Shown: positions 42,423-51,426 of the stretch, in pieces
How positions within the stretch are numbered: position 1 is the stretch's first letter
Layout: every line of letters starts with the position of its first letter
Origin: CBFFRJ01 sp963530515
Lineage (GTDB): Bacteria > Pseudomonadota > Gammaproteobacteria > Enterobacterales > Enterobacteriaceae
NCBI GenBank assembly: GCA_963530515.1
Contig: CAUSEC010000003.1
Location: forward strand, 124,001 to 188,000
DNA: 64,000 nucleotides
Reading direction: 5' to 3'
Made by a program: the position numbers and the translations under genes
The notes under the pieces: model-generated
What the model was told of the DNA's origin: nothing
The model's database searches: none
The model's input: the letters and a program-made list of their open reading frames with translations, nothing else

Positions 42423-43334
42423 TCAATCCTGCTCCCACAACCATTCCCGATTCAGCGTTTCGCTGTCACCCAGATAGCTCAGCAGCCAGTTCAGCGCCGG
42501 TGACGCGTCGTTTTGTTGCCAGGTCAGGCAGCAGGCCGCATCCGGGAACGGATTTTCCAGCGTCAATGCCACCCACTCCCCTTTGTCCAGCCACGGGCGC
42601 GCGAAATGCGATGGCACCATCCCCACGCAAAGCCCGGCAGAGAGGCAGGCAGCAGAGGACTCCCAGTCCGGCGCAACGATGCGTTTCTGATTATCCAGCA
42701 GCCAGGTAATACGTTTGGGCAGAGAGCGTGAAGTATCTTCCCTCACCAGTGAGGGCCAGTTGCGCAACGTCTCATCACTGAGCGGGGCCGCCATTCTGGC
42801 CAGCGGATGATGGCTTGCCACCACGCATTTCCAGCTCAACATGCCCATATCACGGAAGGTGTAGCGCCCCCCTACGGGGATCGCCTGCGTCGCGCCAATC
42901 GCCAGCTCAACGCGGCCATCCGCCAGCGCGTCCCAGACGCCGTTGAACACCTCCTGAAACACCAGCAGCTCAACATCACTGAAGTGGCGATAGAAATCGA
43001 CAATCATCTGCCGGGTCCGTTCCGGTTTCACGATATTGTCCACGGCGATGGCCAGTTGCCCACGCCAGCCGTTAGCGATTTGCTGGCATTGTTGCCGGGT
43101 GATCTGCATTTTTTTGATAACAGAACGCCCTTCTTTTAAAAAAAGTGCGCCAGCAGGGGTGAGTTCCACATCCCGGTGCCTGCGCTGAAAAAGCTCGACG
43201 GCGAGCCACTCTTCGAGTTGCCGTACGGTATAGCTGACCGCAGAGGGCACCCGGTGTAGCTCTTGTGCAGCACCGCTGAAGCTGCCATTACGCGCAACCG
43301 CATCTATCACTTCAAGGGAATATTCTGACCACAT
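42423..43334 (-). CDS. punR: PunR (YdhB), LysR-type regulator of punC
   Basis: 303 residues. LysR helix-turn-helix in the first 60 (NGSFSGAAQELHRVPSAVSYTVRQ) and a periplasmic-binding-like effector domain after it. In E. coli PunR senses adenosine and activates the divergent transporter gene punC. The divergent arrangement with a 113-base gap is kept here. Confidence 0.9.
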   Translation of the reverse strand: MWSEYSLEVIDAVARNGSFSGAAQELHRVPSAVSYTVRQLEEWLAVELFQRRHRDVELTPAGALFLKEGRSVIKKMQITRQQCQQIANGWRGQLAIAVDNIVKPERTRQMIVDFYRHFSDVELLVFQEVFNGVWDALADGRVELAIGATQAIPVGGRYTFRDMGMLSWKCVVASHHPLARMAAPLSDETLRNWPSLVREDTSRSLPKRITWLLDNQKRIVAPDWESSAACLSAGLCVGMVPSHFARPWLDKGEWVALTLENPFPDAACCLTWQQNDASPALNWLLSYLGDSETLNREWLWEQD

Positions 43335-43447
43335 ATTGTGCCTGCAAAAAATTTGAAACCAGTGCGCAAATATTAGCGTTTCACAACGCGAGTTTCACTC
43401 CCTAGACTCTGTTTCCCTGTTCACCTGCACAATAAAGAGATATTGCC

Positions 43448-44647
43448 ATGCAACCAGGAAAAGGATTTTTAGTCTGGCTGGCGGGATTAAGCGTACTGGG
43501 CTTCCTTGCCACCGACATGTATCTGCCTGCTTTCGCCAACATTCAGCAAGATTTAAACACCTCCCCCGCAGTCGTCAGCGCGACGCTGAGCCTGTTCCTC
43601 GCCGGTTTTGCCGTCGCGCAGCTGGTCTGGGGGCCCCTCTCTGACCGCTATGGACGTAAACCCATTCTGCTGAGCGGACTGGCGATCTTTGCCTTTGGTT
43701 GTCTGGGCATGCTTTGGGTGCAGGATGCGCGCTGGCTGCTGGTATTGCGCTTTATTCAGGCGATTGGCGTGTGTGCTGCCGCCGTCACCTGGCAGGCGCT
43801 GGTGACCGACCATTATCCGGCGCAGCGTACTAACCGCATTTTTGCCACTATCATGCCGCTGGTGGGGTTATCTCCGGCCCTCGCGCCGCTGCTTGGCAGT
43901 TGGATCCTCGCACATTTCTCCTGGCAGGCTATTTTCGCCACGCTGTTCGCCATTGCCGTTGTGCTGATGATCCCCGCGCTGCGCCTGCGCGCCGTTCCAC
44001 GTAAAGCGGCCCCGGACAGCCAGCCGGTGACCTTCACCACGCTGCTGCGTGACAAAGCCTACCGAGGCAACGTGTTGATTTATGCCGCTTGCTCCGCCAG
44101 CTTCTTCGCCTGGCTGACTGGCTCGCCCTTTATTTTGCACGAGATGGGCTACGGCCCGGCCATTATTGGCCTGAGCTATGTTCCGCAGACTATCGCCTTC
44201 CTCGTAGGGGGTTACAGCTGCCGCTGGGCGCTGCAAAAATGGTCAGGTGCGAGTTTGCTGCCGTGGCTGCTGGTCGCCTTTGCCATCAGCGTGATTGCCA
44301 CCTGGGCTGTCGGCCTGATGCCAGGAGCTTCACTCACCGCGCTACTGATCCCCTTCTGCCTGATGGCCGTCGCGAACGGGGCAATTTACCCTATCGTGGT
44401 AGCAGAAGCCCTGCGTCCCTTCCCTCATGCAACGGGTCGTGCAGCCGCACTGCAAAATACGCTTCAGCTGGGACTGTGCTTTATCGCAAGCCTTGTCGTA
44501 TCGGCACTGATCGCTTTCCCTCTGCTGGCCACCACCAGCGTGATGCTATCGACGGTTCTGCTGTCGGCTCTGGGGTTCGTGATGCAGCGTCGCGAAAGTG
44601 ATGCTCGTCACAATGCAGAGGCTGTTGAGTCCTCAACGCACGCGTAA
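43448..44647 (+). CDS. punC: PunC (YdhC), purine nucleoside MFS transporter
   Basis: 399 residues, twelve helices, Bcr/CflA-type major facilitator with ATDMYLPAFANI in helix 1 and GPLSDRYGRKPILL in loop 2-3. In E. coli it is linked to purine-nucleoside transport under PunR. The family also contains drug exporters, so the substrate is inferred from the regulator next door. Confidence 0.9.
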   Translation: MQPGKGFLVWLAGLSVLGFLATDMYLPAFANIQQDLNTSPAVVSATLSLFLAGFAVAQLVWGPLSDRYGRKPILLSGLAIFAFGCLGMLWVQDARWLLVLRFIQAIGVCAAAVTWQALVTDHYPAQRTNRIFATIMPLVGLSPALAPLLGSWILAHFSWQAIFATLFAIAVVLMIPALRLRAVPRKAAPDSQPVTFTTLLRDKAYRGNVLIYAACSASFFAWLTGSPFILHEMGYGPAIIGLSYVPQTIAFLVGGYSCRWALQKWSGASLLPWLLVAFAISVIATWAVGLMPGASLTALLIPFCLMAVANGAIYPIVVAEALRPFPHATGRAAALQNTLQLGLCFIASLVVSALIAFPLLATTSVMLSTVLLSALGFVMQRRESDARHNAEAVESSTHA

Positions 44648-44678
44648 TTGCCTTCGCGATTATGTGACAATTATGTGA

Positions 44679-44690
44679 TTAGCTTGCTAA
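44679..44690. promoter_or_regulatory. SlyA-type palindrome upstream of cfa
   Basis: TTAGCTTGCTAA, the same 12 bases as the slyA operator at 29818-29829, sits ten bases upstream of the cfa -35 element. Sequence identity is direct observation; control of cfa by SlyA is inference. Confidence 0.6.
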
Positions 44691-44700
44691 TCGTTTTTGG

Positions 44701-44729
44701 TTGTCTCAGCCGATTTTGAGGCCTATACT
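44701..44729 (+). promoter_or_regulatory. Distal sigma-70 promoter of cfa
   Basis: TTGTCT (-35), 17-base spacer, TATACT (-10). The implied start near 44736 gives a leader of about 209 bases, matching the long-leader cfa transcript of E. coli that is targeted by small RNAs such as RydC. Confidence 0.8.
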
Positions 44730-44765
44730 CATTTTCGGCTGTTCTAAAATAAAATTATGCAAGCG

Positions 44766-44791
44766 TTAACGGGAGCCGGATTGCTCCCGTT
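44766..44791 (+). other. Hairpin in the cfa leader
   Basis: AACGGGAGC/GCTCCCGTT stem with a six-base loop inside the long cfa 5' UTR, about 30 bases after the predicted start. No T run follows, so it is more likely an mRNA structure than a punC terminator. Confidence 0.55.
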
Positions 44792-44944
44792 TCACCATGG
44801 AAGGCCTTTCTGGCAAGGGCTATCTCCCTTCCTCTGTTCTACGTCGGATATCAGCCTCACGGTTCAACCGTGATATTTCTCACACCCCAAAGGCGGCAAC
44901 GCATAATTTGTTGGGATCAATCACTTGCAGGTGATGGAGAAGTT

Positions 44945-46093
44945 ATGAGTTCATCGTGTATAGACGAAGTTAGCGTACGGGATGATAACTGGTTCCGTAT
45001 AGCAAGCGAGCTATTGAGTCGCGCCGGTATTCAGGTTAACGGTTCAGCGGCATCGGACATCCAGGTTAAGCATCCGGATTTTTTTAAACGTGTATTACAA
45101 GAGGGTTCGCTTGGGCTTGGTGAAAGCTACATGGACGGCTGGTGGGAGTGTGACCGGCTGGATACTTTTTTTAACAAGGTGCTGCGTGCAGGCCTGGAAA
45201 GTCAACTTCCACACCATCTGAAAGACACCCTGCGGATTGCCGGGGCAAGATTATTTAATCTGCAAACAAAAAAACGTGCATGGATCGTTGGCAAAGAGCA
45301 CTACGACCTGGGTAATGACCTTTTTACCCGAATGCTGGATCCGCAGATGCAATACTCTTGCGCCTACTGGAAGGATGCCGGTGAGCTTGAAGAGGCACAA
45401 ATCGCGAAACTCACCCTTATTTGTGAAAAACTGCAGCTTGTGCCTGGCATGCGTGTGCTGGATATCGGCTGTGGTTGGGGTGGGCTGGCGCAGTTTATGG
45501 CGCAGCGTTATGGCGTGAGTGTAGTAGGTGTCACCATTTCCGCAGAGCAACAAAAGATGGCGCAGGAACGCTGTTCTGGTCTTGATGTGGACATTCGGCT
45601 GCAGGATTATCGCGATCTCAATGAACAATTTGATCGTATTGTTTCTGTCGGCATGTTTGAACACGTAGGGCCGAAGAACTACGCCACGTATTTCGCCGTG
45701 GTTGACCGTAATCTCAAACCCGACGGCTTATTTTTACTGCATACCATCGGTTCGAAAAAAACCGACCTTAGCGTTGATCCCTGGATAGATCGTTATATCT
45801 TCCCGAACGGTTGTCTTCCTTCCGTTCGCCAGATTGCGACGGCCAGCGAGTCCCATTTCGTTATGGAAGACTGGCATAATTTTGGTGCGGATTACGATAA
45901 AACGCTGATGGCCTGGTACGAACGTTTCCTTAAAAGCTGGCCGGATATTGCGGACAACTATTCAGAACGCTTCAAACGTATGTTTAGCTATTATTTGAAC
46001 GCCTGCGCGGGTGCATTTCGTGCGCGGGATATTCAACTCTGGCAGGTTGTGTTTAGCCGGGGTGTAGAAGAAGGCTTACGCGTAGCACGTTAA
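44945..46093 (+). CDS. cfa: Cyclopropane-fatty-acyl-phospholipid synthase
   Basis: Uses S-adenosylmethionine to add a methylene across double bonds of membrane phospholipid acyl chains, mostly on entry to stationary phase and in acid. The 382-residue protein has an N-terminal lipid-binding domain and a SAM-methyltransferase core (VLDIGCGWGGLAQFM, VSVGMFEHVG and the C-terminal YYLNACAGAFRARDIQLWQ). The start at 44945 has GGAGAAG upstream and matches K-12; a 25-residue upstream extension is not homologous. Confidence 0.96.
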   Translation: MSSSCIDEVSVRDDNWFRIASELLSRAGIQVNGSAASDIQVKHPDFFKRVLQEGSLGLGESYMDGWWECDRLDTFFNKVLRAGLESQLPHHLKDTLRIAGARLFNLQTKKRAWIVGKEHYDLGNDLFTRMLDPQMQYSCAYWKDAGELEEAQIAKLTLICEKLQLVPGMRVLDIGCGWGGLAQFMAQRYGVSVVGVTISAEQQKMAQERCSGLDVDIRLQDYRDLNEQFDRIVSVGMFEHVGPKNYATYFAVVDRNLKPDGLFLLHTIGSKKTDLSVDPWIDRYIFPNGCLPSVRQIATASESHFVMEDWHNFGADYDKTLMAWYERFLKSWPDIADNYSERFKRMFSYYLNACAGAFRARDIQLWQVVFSRGVEEGLRVAR

Positions 46094-46099
46094 TTCAAC

Positions 46100-46134
46100 A
46101 ATAAACCCCGACAAGTCGGGGTTTATTTTTTTTA
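46100..46134 (+). terminator. Intrinsic terminator after cfa
   Basis: AATAAACCCCGAC/GTCGGGGTTTATT stem followed by T run. It also faces the convergent riboflavin synthase gene and may serve both. Confidence 0.88.
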
Positions 46135-46138
46135 TCTC

Positions 46139-46783
46139 TTATTCGTCGCTCGCCGCCGTCATCGCGGCAGCCGCTTCTTTGGCCGCCAGTACACGCTCAA
46201 CGGTGTCGACCACTGCCTGGGTTTGCGGATCGATTTCAATATTCACCCGATGGCCGAGCTTTTTGGCGCCCAGCGTTGTGCGCTGAAGCGTCTCGGGGAT
46301 CAGATGCACGCAGAAACGTGTCGCTGTCACTTCTCCGACCGTCAGGCTGATACCGTCAATGCCAATAAATCCTTTATAAAGGATGTATTTCATTAAGGTC
46401 GGATCCTGCACCTTGAACCAAATCTGGCGATTATTTTCGGAGGTCAGAATTTTGGAAATTTCAGCGGTGGTCATAATATGGCCGGACATAACATGGCCAC
46501 CAATTTCATCACTGAATTTCGCTGCCCGCTCAACGTTCACCGCATCACCAATCGCTAAATCACCCAGATTGGTAATGCGCAGCGTTTCTTTCATTAAGTC
46601 GAAACTAATATGACTGCCTTTAATATCCGTTACGGTCAGGCAACAGCCATTATTGGCAATAGAAGCCCCTGTCTCAATGCCGTCCAGCATGTGCTCAGGT
46701 AACTCAACAACATGCGTGCGGAAATTCGGTTTATCATCGACAGACACCAGTTTTGCCGTGCCCTGTACAATACCAGTAAACAT
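46139..46783 (-). CDS. ribE: Riboflavin synthase alpha chain
   Basis: Dismutates two 6,7-dimethyl-8-ribityllumazines to riboflavin. 214 residues made of two lumazine-binding half-repeats, beginning with the invariant MFTGIVQG; the second half contains GGHVMSGHI and IGIDGISLTV. Called ribC in older E. coli nomenclature. The start at 46783 follows AGGAGTGG, and the longer frame is non-homologous. Divergent from mdtK. Confidence 0.95.
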   Translation of the reverse strand: MFTGIVQGTAKLVSVDDKPNFRTHVVELPEHMLDGIETGASIANNGCCLTVTDIKGSHISFDLMKETLRITNLGDLAIGDAVNVERAAKFSDEIGGHVMSGHIMTTAEISKILTSENNRQIWFKVQDPTLMKYILYKGFIGIDGISLTVGEVTATRFCVHLIPETLQRTTLGAKKLGHRVNIEIDPQTQAVVDTVERVLAAKEAAAAMTAASDE

Positions 46784-47009
46784 GCCACCACTCCTGTATT
46801 CCAATTTCACGGTGTAACCGTTTTCTGAATGCACAATAACAGGTGGAAATTCATGTTGCCAGCCCTGCTCCCCCGCAGGCACTTTTTTCACTAGATAATT
46901 GGCTAATCCCCGCTACAATAGTCTGGCTTATTCCCCTGCTCCTCCTCTTGCTGCCAGTAAAGGCGGCGTTTTTTATCTCTCCAATAACAACAATATATAG
47001 GTGTTCGCA

Positions 47010-48383
47010 GTGCAGAAGTACTTCACAGAAGCGCGCCAGTTATTAGCGCTGGCTATCCCGGTGATGATTGCGCAAATCGCCCAAACCGCGATGGGGTTCG
47101 TCGATACCGTAATGGCCGGTGGTTACAGCGCCACCGATATGGCAGCCGTCGCTATCGGAACCTCTATCTGGCTTCCCGCCATTCTTTTTGGTCATGGCCT
47201 CTTGCTGGCACTGACGCCTACCATTGCGCAACTGAATGGTTCCGGGCGTCGCGATCGCATCGCATACCAGGTGCGCCAGGGGTTCTGGCTGGCTGGTGTG
47301 GTATCCGTCCTGATCATGATCGTACTGTGGAATGCCGGGCATATTATTCGCGCCATGCATAACATTGATCCGCAACTGGCAGATAAAGCCGTTGGCTACC
47401 TGCGCGCGCTGCTGTGGGGTGCGCCCGGCTATCTCTTTTTCCAGGTCGCACGTAACCAGTGCGAGGGGCTGGCGAAAACCAAACCCAGTATGGTGATTGG
47501 TTTTCTTGGCCTGCTGGTCAACATTCCCGTCAACTACGTCTTTATCTACGGCCATTTCGGTATGCCGGAGCTGGGCGGTGTCGGTTGTGGTGTTGCCACG
47601 GCCGCTGTGTACTGGGTGATGCTTGCCTGCATGCTTTCCTATGTGAAACGCGCCCGCTCAATGCGCGATATTCGTAATGACAGTCGCTATGGTAAACCCG
47701 ACGTTGTGGTGCTGACGCGGCTCGTCCAGTTAGGTTTACCGATTGCCCTGGCACTGTTTTTTGAAGTGACGCTGTTTGCGGTCGTGGCCCTGCTGGTTTC
47801 GCCACTGGGTATTGTGGATGTGGCCGGGCATCAGATTGCGCTGAACTTCAGTTCATTGATGTTCGTGTTGCCGCTGTCCCTTGCCGCCTCGGTCACTATT
47901 CGCGTCGGCTTTCGTCTCGGTCAGGGATCAACGCTGGATGCGCAAGTTGCCGCACGAACCGGGCTGGGTGTCGGGGTTTGCCTTGCGGTTATCACCGCGA
48001 TTTTTACCGTGTCGCTACGCGAACATATTGCGCTGCTTTACAACGATAACCCTGAGGTGGTCATTCTGGCCTCGCAGCTGATGATGCTCGCGGCTATTTA
48101 TCAGATTTCGGATTCGATTCAGGTTATCGGCAGCGGCATTCTGCGTGGGTATAAAGATACGCGCTCGATCTTCTTTATTACCTTCACCGCCTATTGGGTG
48201 CTGGGGCTGCCCTCAGGCTACGTCCTGGCGCTGACTGACCTGGTGGTTGACCGTATGGGACCGGCAGGATTCTGGATGGGCTTTATTATCGGTCTGACCT
48301 CAGCGGCTATTCTGATGATGCTCAGAATGCGCTTTCTGCAACGCCAGCCGTCGGCAACCATTTTGCAGCGCGCCGCACGCTAA
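47010..48383 (+). CDS. mdtK: MdtK, MATE-family multidrug exporter
   Basis: 457 residues, twelve helices, Na+- or H+-driven efflux of quinolones, dyes and cationic drugs (NorM group). VDTVMAGGYSATDMAAVAIG and the GCGVATA and AGHQIALNFSS segments are conserved. GTG at 47010 gives the K-12 length; an upstream in-frame GTG at 47001 adds three residues. A weak hairpin with six T at about 46951-46978 precedes it and might be an attenuator. Confidence 0.94.
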   Translation: MQKYFTEARQLLALAIPVMIAQIAQTAMGFVDTVMAGGYSATDMAAVAIGTSIWLPAILFGHGLLLALTPTIAQLNGSGRRDRIAYQVRQGFWLAGVVSVLIMIVLWNAGHIIRAMHNIDPQLADKAVGYLRALLWGAPGYLFFQVARNQCEGLAKTKPSMVIGFLGLLVNIPVNYVFIYGHFGMPELGGVGCGVATAAVYWVMLACMLSYVKRARSMRDIRNDSRYGKPDVVVLTRLVQLGLPIALALFFEVTLFAVVALLVSPLGIVDVAGHQIALNFSSLMFVLPLSLAASVTIRVGFRLGQGSTLDAQVAARTGLGVGVCLAVITAIFTVSLREHIALLYNDNPEVVILASQLMMLAAIYQISDSIQVIGSGILRGYKDTRSIFFITFTAYWVLGLPSGYVLALTDLVVDRMGPAGFWMGFIIGLTSAAILMMLRMRFLQRQPSATILQRAAR

Positions 48384-48390
48384 ACCTTAG

Positions 48391-48420
48391 TAGCCGCCTG
48401 ATGGCGGCTATGTTTGTTTC
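48391..48420 (+). terminator. Terminator after mdtK
   Basis: TAGCCGCC/GGCGGCTA stem, TGAT loop, then TGTTTGTTTC. Placed between convergent mdtK and the ClC gene. Confidence 0.7.
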
Positions 48421-48426
48421 TCTGTT

Positions 48427-49818
48427 TCACTTCAAAGCAGACTGCTCACGCTGGGTGGCCAGTGTACGGGCAAGAATCGAGGAATAGAGCGGTTTCCCAC
48501 CGGCAAATTGCGCCAGCAGCGTCGCCCCGAGACAGGTAATAATCATCGGCAATATCAGCTGATAGTTGTCGGACATTTCCAGCACCAGCACGACACCCGT
48601 GAGCGGTGCGCGCACTGAGGCGGCAAATAACGCCCCCATTCCGGCAATGGCGAAAGTCGCAGGATCCAGCCCATAGTGTGGAAACAGCGCGCTCATCGCC
48701 ACACCAAACGCGGTGCCGAGCACTGTCCCTAACGCCAGTAACGGCGCAAAAATCCCACCCGGTGCGCCTGAGCAGAAGCATAACAAGGTGGTAAACAGCC
48801 TGACCAGGAACATGACCAGCAGCGCAGTGAGTGGAATATCACCCTTTGCAACCTCAGGGATCAGCTCAAACCCGCCACCCGCCCCCGGTGCGTAAAACAG
48901 CGCCAGCATGCCGCATACGCCCCCCAACAGAGCCCCCGTCGCGACAGCACGCCAGGTACGGCCAGCATAAAGACGCTTGAAGGCATCCTGGAATATAAAG
49001 ACAAAGCGGTTAAACAGTACGCCGACCAGTCCAAAAACCATGCCCAGAATCAAATAAAGCCAGAGCGTGTTCACCGGTGCGCCCGGCAGTTGCCCAATGG
49101 CAATCACTGCGGTTTCACCGTTGAACAGGCGAAAAACAATACTCGCCATGATCACGCCAATAAATACGGCTTTGATGGATATCAGGCTGTAGCGAAACTG
49201 GGGACGCATTTCTTCGATAATGAATAAAATGCCAGCCAGAGGCGCATTGAACGCCGCCGCCAGACCCGCAGCGGCACCGGTCGCCAGCAGGGAGTGACGG
49301 GCATCGCCCTGTTTGACCCCCAGCATATCTGTCACCATCCGGCCAATATTGCCGCCGATCTGCACCGTCGGCCCTTCCCGGCCAAGCACCATACCGGCCC
49401 CCAGCGTGCCGATGCCGCCAAAGAACTTCACTGGCAGCACCCGCCACCAGCGCACGGGCCTTAAATCCTCAAGCGCGCCTTCTATTTCCGGTATCCCCGA
49501 ACCCGACGCTTCCGGGGCGTATCGGCGAACCAGAAAATACCCCACCGCTGCCAGCATGCCCGAGAGGATAAATGCGGCAAGATACAGCCCCCATCCCGGC
49601 ACCGCAGAAAGCGAGAGAGTGTTGACACGCAGATGCTGTACCGCTGACACCGCGCGCGCAAACGCCACGCCGACCACCCCCACCAGGGTACCCACGACAC
49701 CTGCACAAAACAGGACGGCTAAAGGTGTTTTGTCTCTGTAGAGTAAGGCACGCAACATTTTCTTTCTGCCACGTTCTGAATCGGGCATCTGTACATCTGA
49801 GGAGGGGCGGTCAGTCAT
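48427..49818 (-). CDS. ClcA-type H+/Cl- exchange transporter
   Basis: 463 residues. The ClC signature motifs sit at the exact ClcA positions: GSGIPE 106-111, GREGP 146-150 with gating Glu148, internal proton Glu203 in IIEEMRP, GAPGGIFAP later, and Tyr445 in KPLYSSI. It should exchange two chloride for one proton and help extreme-acid survival. It resembles ClcA much more than ClcB. K-12 has its clcA elsewhere, so this is either a relocated orthologue or a paralogue; the gene symbol is left open. Confidence 0.88.
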   Translation of the reverse strand: MTDRPSSDVQMPDSERGRKKMLRALLYRDKTPLAVLFCAGVVGTLVGVVGVAFARAVSAVQHLRVNTLSLSAVPGWGLYLAAFILSGMLAAVGYFLVRRYAPEASGSGIPEIEGALEDLRPVRWWRVLPVKFFGGIGTLGAGMVLGREGPTVQIGGNIGRMVTDMLGVKQGDARHSLLATGAAAGLAAAFNAPLAGILFIIEEMRPQFRYSLISIKAVFIGVIMASIVFRLFNGETAVIAIGQLPGAPVNTLWLYLILGMVFGLVGVLFNRFVFIFQDAFKRLYAGRTWRAVATGALLGGVCGMLALFYAPGAGGGFELIPEVAKGDIPLTALLVMFLVRLFTTLLCFCSGAPGGIFAPLLALGTVLGTAFGVAMSALFPHYGLDPATFAIAGMGALFAASVRAPLTGVVLVLEMSDNYQLILPMIITCLGATLLAQFAGGKPLYSSILARTLATQREQSALK

Positions 49819-50129
49819 TGGATTTTAGCTGGGTAGTCTTCAGGAGGGTGATAGTGTATCCACCTTCGGGGGTAGAAACAAAAATCAGATGTTCGTTAAT
49901 ATTTCCTGGTTGCCGTAAACTCGCGGCGAAAAGAGAAAACCTTTTCAGCCCCCCGTTTTTAGCGACAAAATCCATTTTGGCTAAAAATTCTTCTTAAACA
50001 TCAGTAAACTATGTCGTTTATGTATAAAAGTTCTGCAATCGCGTGTCTTCTGCAAGAAAATTGCCATTTTCTGCTTGCCACATCTGCGGCCTGCCGCTAA
50101 TATTCGTCCCCGTTGTCAGGCACAACAAT
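49819..50129. other. Intergenic region between the ClC gene and the tRNA pair
   Basis: No gene visible. It contains the tRNA promoter at its right end and presumably the ClC promoter at its left end. Confidence 0.6.
50075..50103 (+). promoter_or_regulatory. Promoter of the tRNA-Val pair
   Basis: TTGCCA, 17-base spacer, TAATAT, then a GC-rich stretch (TCGTCCCCG) like the discriminators of stringently controlled stable-RNA promoters. The first tRNA begins about 20 bases after the likely start site. Confidence 0.8.
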
Positions 50130-50206
50130 GCGTTCATAGCTCAGTTGGTTAGAGCACCACCTTGACATGGTGGGGGTCGTTGGTTCGAGTCCAATTGAAC
50201 GCACCA
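50130..50206 (+). tRNA. valV: tRNA-Val(GAC), first copy
   Basis: 77 bases with encoded CCA. Acceptor GCGTTCA/TGAACGC, D arm with AGCTCAGTTGGTTAGAGC, anticodon GAC in CTTGACATG, and T loop TTCGAGT. Same position and sequence type as valV of K-12. Confidence 0.97.
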
Positions 50207-50210
50207 TTCT

Positions 50211-50287
50211 GCGTCCGTAGCTCAGTTGGTTAGAGCACCACCTTGACATGGTGGGGGTCGGTGGTTCGAGTCCACTCGGACGCACCA
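50211..50287 (+). tRNA. valW: tRNA-Val(GAC), second copy
   Basis: 77 bases with encoded CCA, four bases after the first copy. The anticodon arm and D arm are the same; the acceptor is GCGTCCG/CGGACGC and the T stem changes in matched pairs. The two are transcribed together. Confidence 0.97.
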
Positions 50288-50328
50288 TTTCATGCAGTTT
50301 CTGTTCTGTCTTCTTCAATCCAGATACA

Positions 50329-50359
50329 AAAAAGCCCCGGTTCTCACCGAAGCCTTTTC
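50329..50359 (-). terminator. Probable terminator after the alcohol dehydrogenase gene
   Basis: Minus strand: AGGCTTCGG pairs with CCGGGGCT through G-U pairs, followed by six T. It may also end the tRNA transcript weakly on the plus strand. Confidence 0.6.
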
Positions 50360-50370
50360 ATCATCGTGAT

Positions 50371-51426
50371 TTACGCTGTTAACGTCTGCATATCAATCAC
50401 AAACCGATACTTCACGTCACTTTTCAGTAAACGTTCAAACGCGTCATTGATCTCGTCCATACGGATGATTTCTGAATCGGCGGTGATGTTGTGTTTGCCG
50501 CAGAAATCGAGCATTTCCTGAGTTTCAGCGATGCCCCCAATGCATGATCCCGAAATCGAACGTCGTCCTAACACCATAGACAATGTGCTGGCCGCCGGCT
50601 CGATATCCCCCAGCAGCCCAACGAAGACCAGGGTGCCGTCCAGGGTCAGCGTTGGCATATACGGGTTGATGTCATGTGCGTAAGGGACAGTATCGATAAT
50701 GAGCTCAAACTGCCCTTTCACTGCTTCCATTTGTGCGGGGTCGGTCGATAACACCACATGCTGTGCACCCAACTGGCGTGCATCCGCCTCTTTGCCCGGT
50801 GAACGAGTAAACAATGTGACATCCGCACCCAGCGCGTGCGCCAGTTTCAGCGCCATATGCCCCAGGCCACCCAGCCCAATCACGGCCACTTTACTTCCGG
50901 CTTTCACCCCCCAGTGACGCAGGGGTGACCATGTCGTGATCCCCGCGCAAAGCAACGGTGCAACGGCTTTGGTGTCGAGGTTTTCAGGAATGCGTAAAAC
51001 AAAATCTTCGCTGCAGGTAATGGAGCGCGAGTAGCCGCCGTAGGTCGGCAGATGGTCATGCCTGTCTACCCCGTTATAGGTCTGCACGTTGCCCTCTTCG
51101 CAGTACTGCTCCAGCCCCTGTTTGCAGGGCGCGCACTCACGACAGGAATCCACCATACAGCCAATCCCCACCAGATCGCCGGTTTTAAACTTGCTGACCT
51201 GCGGCCCGACGCTGATGACCCGGCCGATAATTTCATGACCTGGCACAATAGGATATTGACTGAATCCCCAGTCGTTTCTTGCCTGATGAAGATCTGAGTG
51301 GCACACGCCGCAGTAAAGAATATCAATGACGACATCATCAGCACGCGGATCCCGACGTTCAAAATAGAAGGGCGCCAGTGGGGCTTTGGTCGATTGAGCA
51401 GCATAACCCAGGACTTTAATTGTCAT
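50371..51426 (-). CDS. Zinc-dependent alcohol/aldehyde dehydrogenase (YahK/CAD-like)
   Basis: 351-residue medium-chain dehydrogenase. Catalytic zinc site CGVCHSDLH and PGHEIIGRV; structural zinc cysteines in CMVDSCRECAPCKQGLEQYC; Rossmann motif GLGGLGHMALKLA. The pattern is that of YahK, a broad NADPH-dependent aldehyde reductase. The start at 51426 has AGGAAGTGAG upstream. It is absent from this site in K-12 and could be a second YahK-type enzyme. The actual substrate cannot be read from sequence. Confidence 0.87.
   Translation of the reverse strand: MTIKVLGYAAQSTKAPLAPFYFERRDPRADDVVIDILYCGVCHSDLHQARNDWGFSQYPIVPGHEIIGRVISVGPQVSKFKTGDLVGIGCMVDSCRECAPCKQGLEQYCEEGNVQTYNGVDRHDHLPTYGGYSRSITCSEDFVLRIPENLDTKAVAPLLCAGITTWSPLRHWGVKAGSKVAVIGLGGLGHMALKLAHALGADVTLFTRSPGKEADARQLGAQHVVLSTDPAQMEAVKGQFELIIDTVPYAHDINPYMPTLTLDGTLVFVGLLGDIEPAASTLSMVLGRRSISGSCIGGIAETQEMLDFCGKHNITADSEIIRMDEINDAFERLLKSDVKYRFVIDMQTLTA

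Noticed and set aside
46784..47009. FMN riboswitch considered for the riboflavin synthase/mdtK intergenic region
   Set aside because: The conserved RFN element bases are not visible; in enterics that riboswitch belongs to ribB.
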